Assembly: GCA_018669845.1 (NCBI GenBank) | Contig: JABHSO010000087.1 | Span: 1-40,614 of the forward strand | Length of the DNA: 40,614 bases | Origin: Gammaproteobacteria bacterium | GTDB lineage: Bacteria; Pseudomonadota; Gammaproteobacteria; GCA-001735895 | Reading direction: 5' to 3' | In this document: piece after piece, positions 1 through 7,868 of the stretch | Position numbering within the stretch: position 1 is the first letter of the stretch | Layout: each line of letters starts with the position of its first letter | Position numbers and translations under genes: made by a program | Notes under the pieces: model-generated | What the model saw: the letters and a program-made list of their open reading frames with translations, nothing else | Told to the model about the DNA's origin: nothing | The model's database searches: none

Positions 1-428
1 CCCTCAACCCATTTATACTTAAAAAGAACATTGAGAAGAAACTTAGGGTTATTTTTAAACTTGTAAAAGTTACCTCTAATGTGAGGCAACGTATCTGATT
101 ATTTTAATGCTACGGTTACCTTTTGTTATGAGTCAACGCGCCAGTACTCAAAATCACCAATAATTGGGCGTATAACGTATACCCCATAGCCTATTTGGCA
201 CTTGACAGTAAAAATATCTGTTCAGGCTTTCCACTTGAATGTAAGCAATATTATTGCTGGCATTCGATAGCAGACCTCCTGATGAGATGCTCAACCTCTG
301 AATATGCATCATTTGATTTATAGATATTCGGCCCACCCCTGCTTGCTACAACCCCGTTTGACCCAGGACATGGTTTACATCCTGCTTAGAAGGTAGACTG
401 AAATGAATTCAGTAAAGGAGAAATAACC
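1..428. other. Gene-poor left edge
   Basis: I see no convincing gene, RNA or strong hairpin here. One open frame of about 60 codons on the minus strand has no ribosome binding site and no protein-like composition, so I left it out. The last 20 bases carry the ribosome binding site AAAGGAG that serves the following gene. The region may hold the promoter of that gene, but I could not assign -35 and -10 boxes with confidence. Confidence 0.5.
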
Positions 429-776
429 ATGATGCCGATTACTATTGAGTTTAACGTAAAAAAAGGTGACGAGACTTTCAGGGAAGACAGCGTTACCTTG
501 CGCACTGTAGAAGAGTTATTTGAGTATGCATCACCGGGAGGTGGCTGCGAAAACATGCCTGACAATTTAGGGGAGATTCAAATGATATTTGTATCCCCTG
601 AACACCCTAACAAATTAAATCCTATCGCCGATAAACGCGTCAATTTGCAACTGGGAATGGTTTTATTCTCAGGTCCGCTTTCTACGATTATGATGGTTGC
701 CCAGGAAATTATTGATAAAGTGGGCCGAGGTGAATTGTCGAATGCATTTATGTCCATCATCGGGGCTAAATCTTAA
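429..776 (+). CDS. Hypothetical protein, 115 aa
   Basis: I do not recognise this protein. It is soluble in appearance, with no signal peptide or long hydrophobic helix. The N-terminus (PITIEFNVKKGDE) looks like a beta strand, a Gly-rich turn with a Cys lies near residue 38 (PGGGCENMP), and the C-terminal third is probably helical. The start is well supported: AAAGGAG sits about 10 bases before two consecutive ATG codons. It stands alone, convergent with the REC-PilZ gene to its right, with a hairpin between the two stops. The frame is uninterrupted and codon use looks like its neighbours, so I think it is real, but no function can be given. Confidence 0.7.
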   Translation: MMPITIEFNVKKGDETFREDSVTLRTVEELFEYASPGGGCENMPDNLGEIQMIFVSPEHPNKLNPIADKRVNLQLGMVLFSGPLSTIMMVAQEIIDKVGRGELSNAFMSIIGAKS

Positions 777-834
777 GGCATCACTGATTAATTCTGGACG
801 ACGTAGATTGATCAGAGTTGCCTTAACCCAAATC

Positions 835-862
835 CAGACCCGGAGATCATAACCCGGGTCTG
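835..862. terminator. Hairpin between convergent genes
   Basis: A perfect 9-bp stem (CAGACCCGG at 835-843 paired with 854-862) encloses a 10-base loop. It lies between the stops of the 115-aa gene and the REC-PilZ gene, so it could end transcription from both sides. Neither flank has a clear T tract, so intrinsic termination is plausible rather than certain. Confidence 0.45.
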
Positions 863-900
863 ATCCAGTTTGAACGTTTAAGCAACCTGCTATATGTGTT

Positions 901-1629
901 TTACCAGCGCAAGTTAAGTTCATCGATCATATTCTGTAATTTTTCAACATGATCTGCCTGTGTATCAATAAATTTCATCATTATTAATACAGACCTTTTT
1001 TCTTCTGGCAATAACCGATCATGCCCAATTCGAATCAGCTCACCCATTATTTCTAATTGAAATTCATCAATACCAATATTTAACAGGCATTGATCATAAA
1101 TACTTATCTGCCGGTTCATTTCAATGGGCAATCTTAAAAGACAGCCACTGATAGAAATATCAACCAACTGTGTCTGAAAATTCCCTTTATCATTACAGTC
1201 AAAAGAAACTGAATAATCTTTTTGCGGGTGAATTCGGGTTGACCGACGTCTTTCACGATGTTTTAAAACTTTAGTTACCTTTTTGATCAGACCTTTATCC
1301 AAAAAGGGTTTCGACAGAAAGTAAGTTGATTTATTTTCCGTTTCATTGAGCACAATTTTTTTATTGGTGACATCCTCAGACATGATAATGATGGGTGTAT
1401 TATGATTTTCTAAATCAGCTCTTACCTCATCAATAAAACTAAAACCGGCCAACAACCAGTCGGCAAAAATAAGATCAGCCCTTTGGTCTGAGTACACATA
1501 TTGCATTGCCTCCTGATGAGTAGAGCAATGAACAAATTGAGTAGATTCAAGTGCTTTATCCAGTGCTGGCTGCATTAAATCAAACACATTTTTACTCTCA
1601 AGAATCAAAATAACTAGTTTAGCTTTCAT
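901..1629 (-). CDS. Response regulator with C-terminal PilZ domain
   Basis: Probable cytoplasmic cyclic-di-GMP responsive regulator of 242 aa. Residues 1 to about 123 form a receiver domain: Asp57 in the FADW segment is the likely phosphorylation site, Ser84 the switch residue and Lys107 (SKPF) the conserved lysine. The N-terminal acidic pocket is poor, with only Glu11 visible where two acidic residues are usual. Residues about 127 to 240 form a PilZ domain with both hallmarks, RxxxR (Arg128 to Arg132) and DxSxxG (Asp157, Ser159, Gly162), so c-di-GMP binding is expected. AAAGGT lies about 8 bases before the ATG. No histidine kinase is adjacent. Two GGDEF-EAL enzymes occur 25 kb away in the same window; any link with them is inference. 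Confidence 0.88.
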   Translation of the reverse strand: MKAKLVILILESKNVFDLMQPALDKALESTQFVHCSTHQEAMQYVYSDQRADLIFADWLLAGFSFIDEVRADLENHNTPIIIMSEDVTNKKIVLNETENKSTYFLSKPFLDKGLIKKVTKVLKHRERRRSTRIHPQKDYSVSFDCNDKGNFQTQLVDISISGCLLRLPIEMNRQISIYDQCLLNIGIDEFQLEIMGELIRIGHDRLLPEEKRSVLIMMKFIDTQADHVEKLQNMIDELNLRW

Positions 1630-1747
1630 AACATTACCTTTAAATTTAGGGAACCTCTGTTTTTAAAAAAACTGATAATCTGAGTATAGATGCTATTGTG
1701 AATTTCATTGGCAAAAATTGGGGTTATTTATACAACAGGGATATTTT

Positions 1748-2893
1748 GTGAAAGAACTACATACAACCAGTAAATATCATCTATTTTTCAGCCGGATTAA
1801 TAATGCTAAGATGAGAATATTCTGTTACTCGATTGCAAATTTGACCATTCTCAACCTTCACACAAAACAACTCTATCTACCCGTTATTTATATTTGTCTG
1901 TTGTTATTATTTCCCAGGGTTGTATTTGCCGAAGAAGTAATGCTTGATAACAAGCCTTCACTCAAACATGCTGAATCCTCTCAAGTTACATCACCAGAGT
2001 CACCTGCTAAACCCACGCTCAATGCTGCTCAACATTTTTACTCTTTAATTGATCAACCACATAAATATTTATCATCGGGAATTCATAGTTTCACCCGAAC
2101 TATCGACGAGTTCTTTTCAGATGAAAAAGTCGAATATGAAACCAATGGAAGTTATCTACATTTAACACTGGATAGCGTTTTTTCTGAAGGAGGAAACAGA
2201 GGATTTGTGGGTAATGCCAAAGCCCGGATAGTATTACCAAACACACAGCAAAAAATGAGACTGGTATTCGAGAGTGACCCTCATGAAGGGCGAGATGAGA
2301 TTAACCCTGAACTGGAAGAAACTCTGTTGGACGCCGCTCAGGATAAATCATATTTCGCTGGTCTTGAAGCTGTGCTGGGTGAATTTAAAAACTGGAAAAT
2401 TAGACCCAGTATTGGTTTGAGGCTGAATTCCAAACTGGAATTATTAACTCGAATTCGAGCAAACAGATTTTATAACATTAACGAAAACTGGAGTGCTTAT
2501 CTGAGAAATTCATTGTATAGGTATAGCTCATCCGGTTACGGGTTTAAGACATCATTAGAACTGGATCGAAAGATTTATGACAAGCTGTTATTTAGATCAA
2601 CCACCTCAGGTCGATGGGAAGATGAAAATGAGTTCTGGGAATCCAGTCAATTGCTTTCATTGACACATTCAATGGATGCTAAAAGAGCATTAATTTATCA
2701 ATTTGGTGTTTTTGGCATCAGTGAACCCAGAGTATTTGCCACCGATTACTTATTACAACTGCGTTACCGCAAACAACTGTATTCAAACTACCTGTTTATG
2801 GAGCTATCACCTAAAATTGTGTATGACCGCGAAGATAATTTTGAGCCGATTTTTTCATTTACAGTTCGTGGAGAAATAATCTTTAAAGGATAA
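1748..2893 (+). CDS. Putative outer-membrane beta-barrel protein
   Basis: I do not recognise a named family. The protein has a hydrophobic segment (LYLPVIYICLLLLF) ending in RVVFA-EE that looks like a signal peptide, then a linker rich in Ser, Pro and Ala. From roughly residue 130 onward there are alternating amphipathic strands rich in Tyr, Arg and Glu, with a last strand (FSFTVRGEIIF) ending in an aromatic near the C-terminus, as in outer-membrane barrels. The start is unclear. I use GTG 1748 because AGGG lies 7 bases upstream; ATG 1811 would give a more normal 40-residue signal region, and TTG 1718 is possible but poor. It is followed after 68 bases by the ClC gene on the same strand. Confidence 0.6.
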   Translation: MKELHTTSKYHLFFSRINNAKMRIFCYSIANLTILNLHTKQLYLPVIYICLLLLFPRVVFAEEVMLDNKPSLKHAESSQVTSPESPAKPTLNAAQHFYSLIDQPHKYLSSGIHSFTRTIDEFFSDEKVEYETNGSYLHLTLDSVFSEGGNRGFVGNAKARIVLPNTQQKMRLVFESDPHEGRDEINPELEETLLDAAQDKSYFAGLEAVLGEFKNWKIRPSIGLRLNSKLELLTRIRANRFYNINENWSAYLRNSLYRYSSSGYGFKTSLELDRKIYDKLLFRSTTSGRWEDENEFWESSQLLSLTHSMDAKRALIYQFGVFGISEPRVFATDYLLQLRYRKQLYSNYLFMELSPKIVYDREDNFEPIFSFTVRGEIIFKG

Positions 2894-2961
2894 AGTGCTT
2901 CTGATGAATCATCTTTATTCTGCTACCATCGTTCATCAAAACTTTAAGAGACTGAGACAGG

Positions 2962-4350
2962 TTGGATAAATTACTGCTTCGTATCGCAATGTTAGGCGCT
3001 GCTGTCGGCCTGATGGCAGCTGTGTTAGTCACACTGTTCCGACTTTGCATAGAATTTGGCCAGCAATTTTTATTGCCCGATAGCCAAATCGGAAACTATG
3101 AAGCTCTGTCCGGCTGGATGCGGTTTCTTTTTCCTGTTTTGGGCGCACTGATTTTAGGTTTTGTTTTTGAAAAACTGCCGGTGGAAAAACGTTCAGTGGG
3201 CATAGTTCACCTGCTCGACTATTTACGTTTTCGTAAGCAGCAGTTACCATTTTCAAATGCCGTAGTACAATTTTTTGGTGGTTTAATAGCCATCGTCTCC
3301 GGTCACTCTGTCGACCGGGAAGGACCTGGCGTGCATCTAGGCGCTGCCAACGCCGCTTTAATCGGACGTAAGATGCATCTATCAGATGATGAAGACTATC
3401 TGCTCGCTGCTGCGGGTGGTGCGGCCGCAATTGCCGCCGCCTATAACACCCCTCTTGCAGCCGTCATTTTCGTCATCGAAGTATTCCGTGTTCGTTATGC
3501 TGTAAACAATATCGTACCGGTCATTATTGCTACCGTCATAGGCACCGTCATTAGCAGACTGGTGTACGGTGATCATCCTGCATTTACAGTTCCATCACTG
3601 TCAATTGGTTCTCTTTCAGAATTACCAGTTATTATGTTGATGGGCGTACTTATCGGTTTACTTGCGGCTGCATTTATTCAAGCCTGCTCCATCACCGCAA
3701 AACACACTCTGTCATGGCGACCTCTATACGCTTTTCTATTTGCAGGCATTATCACCGGTCTGCTGGCGCAATGGTCTCCCGCTATTATGGGGGTTAGTTA
3801 CGACGCGGTTAACCGGATCTTCCTTAATCATATGGGCATGCAGGCACTGTTCCTGTTGCTCATTGCCAAACTCATTGCCACCGCTATTTCGGTAGGAGTA
3901 CGCATACCCGGTGGTCTTATCGGCCCTTCCCTCATTCTGGGAGGTGCCGTTGGCGGGCTGACCGAACTGCTGATCAGTGACTGGTACCCTTTCTATAAAG
4001 GATCTGCCGGATTTTATGCCATGATCGGCATGGTTGCGATGATGGGAGCCATTTTGCGCGCACCGCTTGCGGCACTGGTTGCGCTGATGGAACTTACCGG
4101 TAACCTGAATATTATTCTACCGGGCATGATCGTGGTAGTAACAGCTGAAATAGCCACTCGCGGTCTGGTCGGTGATATGTCAGCCTTTACCGCCATGCTC
4201 AAAGTAAAACATCAGCGAGAAATGGCTCAACGAGCCAGGGAAAAGCAACTTGTAGAAGAGCAGGAACTGGCAGATATCGCTGAACAGGAAAATGAGTCCG
4301 GTGTTGCTGACGGTATCATTCATGATAGACCATCAAACACTATGGATTGA
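2962..4350 (+). CDS. ClC-family chloride channel or antiporter
   Basis: Inner-membrane protein of 462 aa with the ClC fold and no C-terminal CBS domains. The gating segment DREGP carries the external glutamate (Glu120). The anion-site loop is GVRIPGGLIGPS (usual form GSGAPGGIFAPS) and the C-terminal helix RAPLAALVALMELT is typical. The central GSGIP motif is replaced by SVGIV (residues 78-82). The internal proton glutamate of the E. coli antiporter (Glu203 in its FIIEEM) corresponds here to Val174 in FVIEVF, as in channel-type ClCs. The start is TTG with a GAGACAGG-like site upstream. The last 40 residues are a charged cytoplasmic tail. Chloride conduction is likely; whether it is a channel or an exchanger is open. 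Confidence 0.9.
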   Translation: MDKLLLRIAMLGAAVGLMAAVLVTLFRLCIEFGQQFLLPDSQIGNYEALSGWMRFLFPVLGALILGFVFEKLPVEKRSVGIVHLLDYLRFRKQQLPFSNAVVQFFGGLIAIVSGHSVDREGPGVHLGAANAALIGRKMHLSDDEDYLLAAAGGAAAIAAAYNTPLAAVIFVIEVFRVRYAVNNIVPVIIATVIGTVISRLVYGDHPAFTVPSLSIGSLSELPVIMLMGVLIGLLAAAFIQACSITAKHTLSWRPLYAFLFAGIITGLLAQWSPAIMGVSYDAVNRIFLNHMGMQALFLLLIAKLIATAISVGVRIPGGLIGPSLILGGAVGGLTELLISDWYPFYKGSAGFYAMIGMVAMMGAILRAPLAALVALMELTGNLNIILPGMIVVVTAEIATRGLVGDMSAFTAMLKVKHQREMAQRAREKQLVEEQELADIAEQENESGVADGIIHDRPSNTMD

Positions 4351-4360
4351 ATGTACTTTT

Positions 4361-4426
4361 GTAGGGTGTTCCGTGTGCACCATTGGTGTTGGTACAGAAT
4401 TAAATGGTGCGCACGGCGTACCCTAC
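4361..4426. repeat. Dispersed palindromic repeat, copy 1
   Basis: Two 21-base inverted arms (4361-4381 and 4406-4426) start with GTAGGG and end with CACC, separated by 24 bases. The arms differ at a few positions. It lies just after the ClC stop codon and could form a long hairpin that ends that transcript. The same arms recur near 13.8, 25.7, 26.8 and 38.2 kb. Confidence 0.85.
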
Positions 4427-4547
4427 CTTCCAACCCACCCTGATTTTCTCACTTTAACAGCGATAAAATATCCCAAAGCCATATAAATTAAAGCTGTTCC
4501 GGTTTAGAATCTACAACCTTTTTAGATAAACACTTTCAGGACACACA

Positions 4548-5165
4548 ATGGCAGATAATGAATTTACAACCACCGAAGAAAAAGCTTCTTACGGTATTGG
4601 CATGCAAATGGGACAACAACTGACAAATGCTTTCCCCGGTGTTTCGGTTTCAGCCGCATTAACAGGTATTCAGGATGCCATTGCAGGTAAAGAACCTCAG
4701 GTAAATCCAGATGAAATTAACGAAGCTTTTCAGGTTATTCAGCAACAACTGAAGGAAGAAGAAGCCAATAATGCTGATAAATTTGCTGCCGAAGGCAATG
4801 CTTTTCTAGAGCAAAATGCCACACGTTCAGATGTGACGGTTACAGAATCAGGACTACAGTACGAAGTTATAACAGAAGGTGACGGTGAGAAACCAGCTGC
4901 CAGCAGCACCGTTAGCACTCACTACCGTGGTACTTTAATTGACGGCACAGAATTTGATAGTTCTTATAGCCGCAATCAACCCACAGAATTCCCGGTCAAT
5001 GGTGTCATCTCTGGATGGACTGAAGCCCTTCAGTTAATGACTGTAGGTTCAAAGTGGAAGCTGTTTATTCCTTATCAGCTAGCTTATGGTGAGCAGGGTG
5101 CCGGTGGTGCTATTGGTCCTTATCAAACTCTTATTTTTGAACTCGAATTATTAGAGATCAAATAA
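4548..5165 (+). CDS. fklB: FKBP-type peptidyl-prolyl cis-trans isomerase
   Basis: Cytoplasmic prolyl isomerase of 205 aa, close to the 206 aa of E. coli FklB. Residues 1 to about 90 are the helical dimerisation domain (KASYGIGMQMGQQL and the Glu/Gln-rich helix following). Residues about 100 to 205 are the FKBP domain, with VSTHYRGTLIDGTEFDSSY, the hallmark VISGWTEALQLMTVGSKWKLFIP and the closing strand LIFELELLEIK. There is no signal peptide, which separates it from periplasmic FkpA. AGGA lies 9 bases before the ATG. It is followed by a strong hairpin shared with the convergent ppnN gene. It probably assists folding of proline-limited proteins. Confidence 0.93.
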   Translation: MADNEFTTTEEKASYGIGMQMGQQLTNAFPGVSVSAALTGIQDAIAGKEPQVNPDEINEAFQVIQQQLKEEEANNADKFAAEGNAFLEQNATRSDVTVTESGLQYEVITEGDGEKPAASSTVSTHYRGTLIDGTEFDSSYSRNQPTEFPVNGVISGWTEALQLMTVGSKWKLFIPYQLAYGEQGAGGAIGPYQTLIFELELLEIK

Positions 5166-5189
5166 TACTCGCTTGATAGCTGATATTCC

Positions 5190-5219
5190 GGGCCAGAGAA
5201 CCAGCAGATTCTCTGGCCC
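5190..5219. terminator. Bidirectional terminator hairpin
   Basis: A perfect 11-bp stem (GGGCCAGAGAA at 5190-5200 paired with 5209-5219) with an 8-base loop lies between the convergent fklB and ppnN stops. On the plus strand it is followed by an AT-rich stretch with TTTT. Good candidate intrinsic terminator for fklB, possibly working in both directions. Confidence 0.7.
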
Positions 5220-5238
5220 CATAATTTTAAAATCTTAA

Positions 5239-6609
5239 TTATTTAATAATACGGTAACAGGGTTTATATTCTGTGCCCGGTAACTTCATACGTTGCTGCT
5301 TAACAAATGCAGACAATAATGCATCCATTGGCCGCATGATTTCAACATCTCCTTTTAATTCAAACAGTCCATGTTTTTTTATGGATTTTATGCCATCTTC
5401 TTTAACATTTCCTGAGACCACTCCTGAAAATGCACGTCGTAAATTAGCTGCCAAATGATGACTTTTCTGATCTCTGGTTAAATCCAGGTTACGCATATTA
5501 TCATGCGTTGGATCAAACGGTTTTTGAAATTGCTCATCGATAGTCAGTGACCAGTTGTAATAGTACGCATCACTTTTTTCTTTTCTAAACTTTCTTACTT
5601 TTTTAATATCAGCCTTCATTTCAATGGCTACTCTGGCCGGATCATCGATAATTATTTTATATCTTTGCTGTGCTTCAGGACCCAGGGTATCCAGAATAAA
5701 ACGATTGATCTGTTTAAAGTAATCTTCCGCTGACTTAGGACCGGTAAAGATCAATGGAAATGGCATGGCACTGTTATCAGGGTGTAATAAAATACCTAAT
5801 AAATACAGAATTTCTTCAGCCGTCCCGGCACCTCCAGGAAACACCACAATTCCATGACCTGTACGCACAAAAGCTTCAAGACGTTTTTCGATATCAGGCA
5901 TAATCACCAGTTTATTAACTATGGGGTTAGGTGACTCTGCGGCAATAATTCCAGGCTCTGTCAGCCCCAGGTAACGCCCTACTCCGGAACGTTGTTTAGC
6001 ATGGCCGATAGTGGCTCCTTTCATCGGGCCCTTCATCGCACCAGGTCCACAACCGGTACAGATATCCAGATTTCGTAAACCCATTTGATAGCCGACTTCC
6101 TTGGTATAGTTATATTCTTTCGGACTGATAGAATGCCCTCCCCAGCAAACAACCAAATTCGGTTCCAGCCCGGGAATGAATAACTGAGCATTGCGTAATA
6201 TATGAAAAACTGCATTGCTAACATCATCTGATTTATTCAGATTAAAACGTGATGAGTTTACAATTTTACTGTCTACATAAATAACATCTCGCAACACTGC
6301 AAATAAATGTTCATTGATACCAGCAATTAACTTACCATCGACAAACGCTATAGCCGGAGCATTTTTTAGTGATAATTTAATACCACGTTGCTTCTGTAAC
6401 ACTTTAATGGAGAAGTCAGGATAACGGTCCAGCAACTCATTTCCATCATCCAGCGCACTGCCACAATTTAAAACAGCCAGAGAGCAATTACGAAAAATAT
6501 GTGACAGCTCACCTTTGCTGGTTTTCAAAATTCGGCTAACTTCAAGCTGTGAGAGCGTTTCGAGCTGTCGATGAGGTGAAATGATTGCGTCAATGACTTC
6601 AAACTTCAC
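5239..6609 (-). CDS. ppnN: Nucleotide 5'-monophosphate nucleosidase PpnN
   Basis: Cytoplasmic enzyme of 456 aa (E. coli PpnN/YgdH has 454) that splits purine and pyrimidine nucleoside monophosphates into base and ribose 5-phosphate. The central LOG-like Rossmann domain shows GCGPGAMKGPMKGAT (residues 186-200) and the diagnostic PGGAGTAEE (258-266) for phosphoribosyl binding and catalysis. The N-terminal domain (MKFEVIDAIISPHRQLETLSQLEV) and the C-terminal extension match the family. In E. coli, (p)ppGpp activates this enzyme, so a stringent-response link is likely but not shown by sequence. The start is GTG, with GGAG 8 bases upstream. It is monocistronic. Confidence 0.93.
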   Translation of the reverse strand: MKFEVIDAIISPHRQLETLSQLEVSRILKTSKGELSHIFRNCSLAVLNCGSALDDGNELLDRYPDFSIKVLQKQRGIKLSLKNAPAIAFVDGKLIAGINEHLFAVLRDVIYVDSKIVNSSRFNLNKSDDVSNAVFHILRNAQLFIPGLEPNLVVCWGGHSISPKEYNYTKEVGYQMGLRNLDICTGCGPGAMKGPMKGATIGHAKQRSGVGRYLGLTEPGIIAAESPNPIVNKLVIMPDIEKRLEAFVRTGHGIVVFPGGAGTAEEILYLLGILLHPDNSAMPFPLIFTGPKSAEDYFKQINRFILDTLGPEAQQRYKIIIDDPARVAIEMKADIKKVRKFRKEKSDAYYYNWSLTIDEQFQKPFDPTHDNMRNLDLTRDQKSHHLAANLRRAFSGVVSGNVKEDGIKSIKKHGLFELKGDVEIMRPMDALLSAFVKQQRMKLPGTEYKPCYRIIK

Positions 6610-6859
6610 GTGTAGACTCCGTAAATATTTTTGATTTAATAGCGATCAGTATAACGAACAACGAGCAGTTCTCCCGATTCTATTTTTAGACAGTAGACAT
6701 GTATTTATGATTTCAAAAAAAACACTCGGCCAGTTGAACATACAATTCACATTTGCATCAAAATCATTAAATTTAAAAAATATTCTAAAGTACAAAATTT
6801 ATAACAGAACCGTATACTGCAAATAAATTAAGATTTAACCAGAGGTCGCGTAGTTATCT

Positions 6860-7366
6860 ATGGACAACAAAAATATTGCCGTCAATTATCCGGGCGAGGT
6901 CAGTTTATTGAAAGCCCTTCTAGCGCTTACGCTGATCTTTTTAATTCCCGGACTGGTAGCCCCCATTATTACTCTGACTAAATTTTTACTCATTGAAAAT
7001 ACTTTTTCTATTCTCAGCGGAACAATTCAGCTTTTAAAAGAGGGACAGATTTTTTTATTCGTTCTGATTACCGGCTTCAGCATCATCATTCCTTTATTAA
7101 AAATTGCCGTATTATTCAGACTTCTGAGTATCAACAAAATTAACACTTCTAATCTGGATAAATATTTACACTGGATGCATTTATATGGAAAGTGGTCAAT
7201 GTTAGATGTTTTCGTGGTAGCTGTTCTTGTTGTCACCGTAAAACTTGGTGCTATTGCCAATGTAGAAATGCATTATGGATTATATTTCTTTTCTGCTGCA
7301 GTCATTCTAACCATGATCATAACGGCTAGAATTGTAAAATTAACGGATACTCTCAAAGGTAAATAG
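6860..7366 (+). CDS. PqiA-domain inner-membrane protein
   Basis: Integral membrane protein of 168 aa with four predicted helices. The segment GKWSMLDVFVVAVLVVTVKLG (about residues 110-130) is the signature of the paraquat-inducible protein A family. Classical PqiA and YebS carry two such domains and zinc-ribbon cysteines; this one has a single domain and no cysteines. It also lacks the usual MCE-domain partner (PqiB) beside it. PqiA-type proteins work in lipid transport between the membranes, so a similar role is possible. A convergent small membrane gene lies 14 bases after its stop. Confidence 0.82.
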   Translation: MDNKNIAVNYPGEVSLLKALLALTLIFLIPGLVAPIITLTKFLLIENTFSILSGTIQLLKEGQIFLFVLITGFSIIIPLLKIAVLFRLLSINKINTSNLDKYLHWMHLYGKWSMLDVFVVAVLVVTVKLGAIANVEMHYGLYFFSAAVILTMIITARIVKLTDTLKGK

Positions 7367-7380
7367 TTTTTGCATCACCG

Positions 7381-7809
7381 TCAGCTCATGCTTGAAATTA
7401 TTTTAGGCATAAAACTAATAAGCAGTAAAACCACATAAGGATAAGCTACCGTAGGTCTTAGGGAGTTTGAAATATATTGAAAAATCAACTTTTTAATACC
7501 GGGTCTAGATTCATTCCATTCACTGTAAAAACTTAAGCCAAATTTTTCATCATTATCAGAGCTGGCTTTTTCCAGGGCGAGCAAATGCGATTCAGTTCTA
7601 CTTTGAAAAGTTTTCCAGATACCTTCCTGAAGCCATAAAACTAATAGTAACAAAACAATATCGATCACATTTAGCTTAGCGATCAATCCCGCAACTAAAA
7701 CAAGTACTGCCAGCATTTTTAGAATTAAAGCCAGCGACTCAGATTTCTCAACATTATTGTGTAAAGTTATCCACTGCTGTTGCAGGTTAAAATCAGACTT
7801 TTCTATCAT
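7381..7809 (-). CDS. Hypothetical membrane protein, 142 aa
   Basis: Not recognised. It has a helical charged N-terminus, two adjacent hydrophobic segments (ILKMLAVLVLVAGLIA and VIDIVLLLLVLWL), a soluble middle of about 60 residues rich in Ser and Glu, and a final hydrophobic helix (YPYVVLLLISFMP). It lies between the OmpA-family gene upstream on the same strand (59-base gap) and the convergent PqiA gene, so it may share transcription with the OmpA-family gene. No catalytic motif is visible. Confidence 0.65.
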   Translation of the reverse strand: MIEKSDFNLQQQWITLHNNVEKSESLALILKMLAVLVLVAGLIAKLNVIDIVLLLLVLWLQEGIWKTFQSRTESHLLALEKASSDNDEKFGLSFYSEWNESRPGIKKLIFQYISNSLRPTVAYPYVVLLLISFMPKIISSMS

Positions 7810-7868
7810 TTTTATATTCTCAGCTTTAATAAAGGTATCGGAGTCGAAAAAACAACTTTTTCAGGAAC

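Noticed and set aside
170..210. TTGGCAC motif as a possible sigma-54 promoter
   Set aside because: No GC element occurs at the required distance downstream.
4292..4486. Open frame of 64 codons after the ClC gene
   Set aside because: It overlaps the ClC end and then reads through the palindromic repeat; no ribosome binding site.
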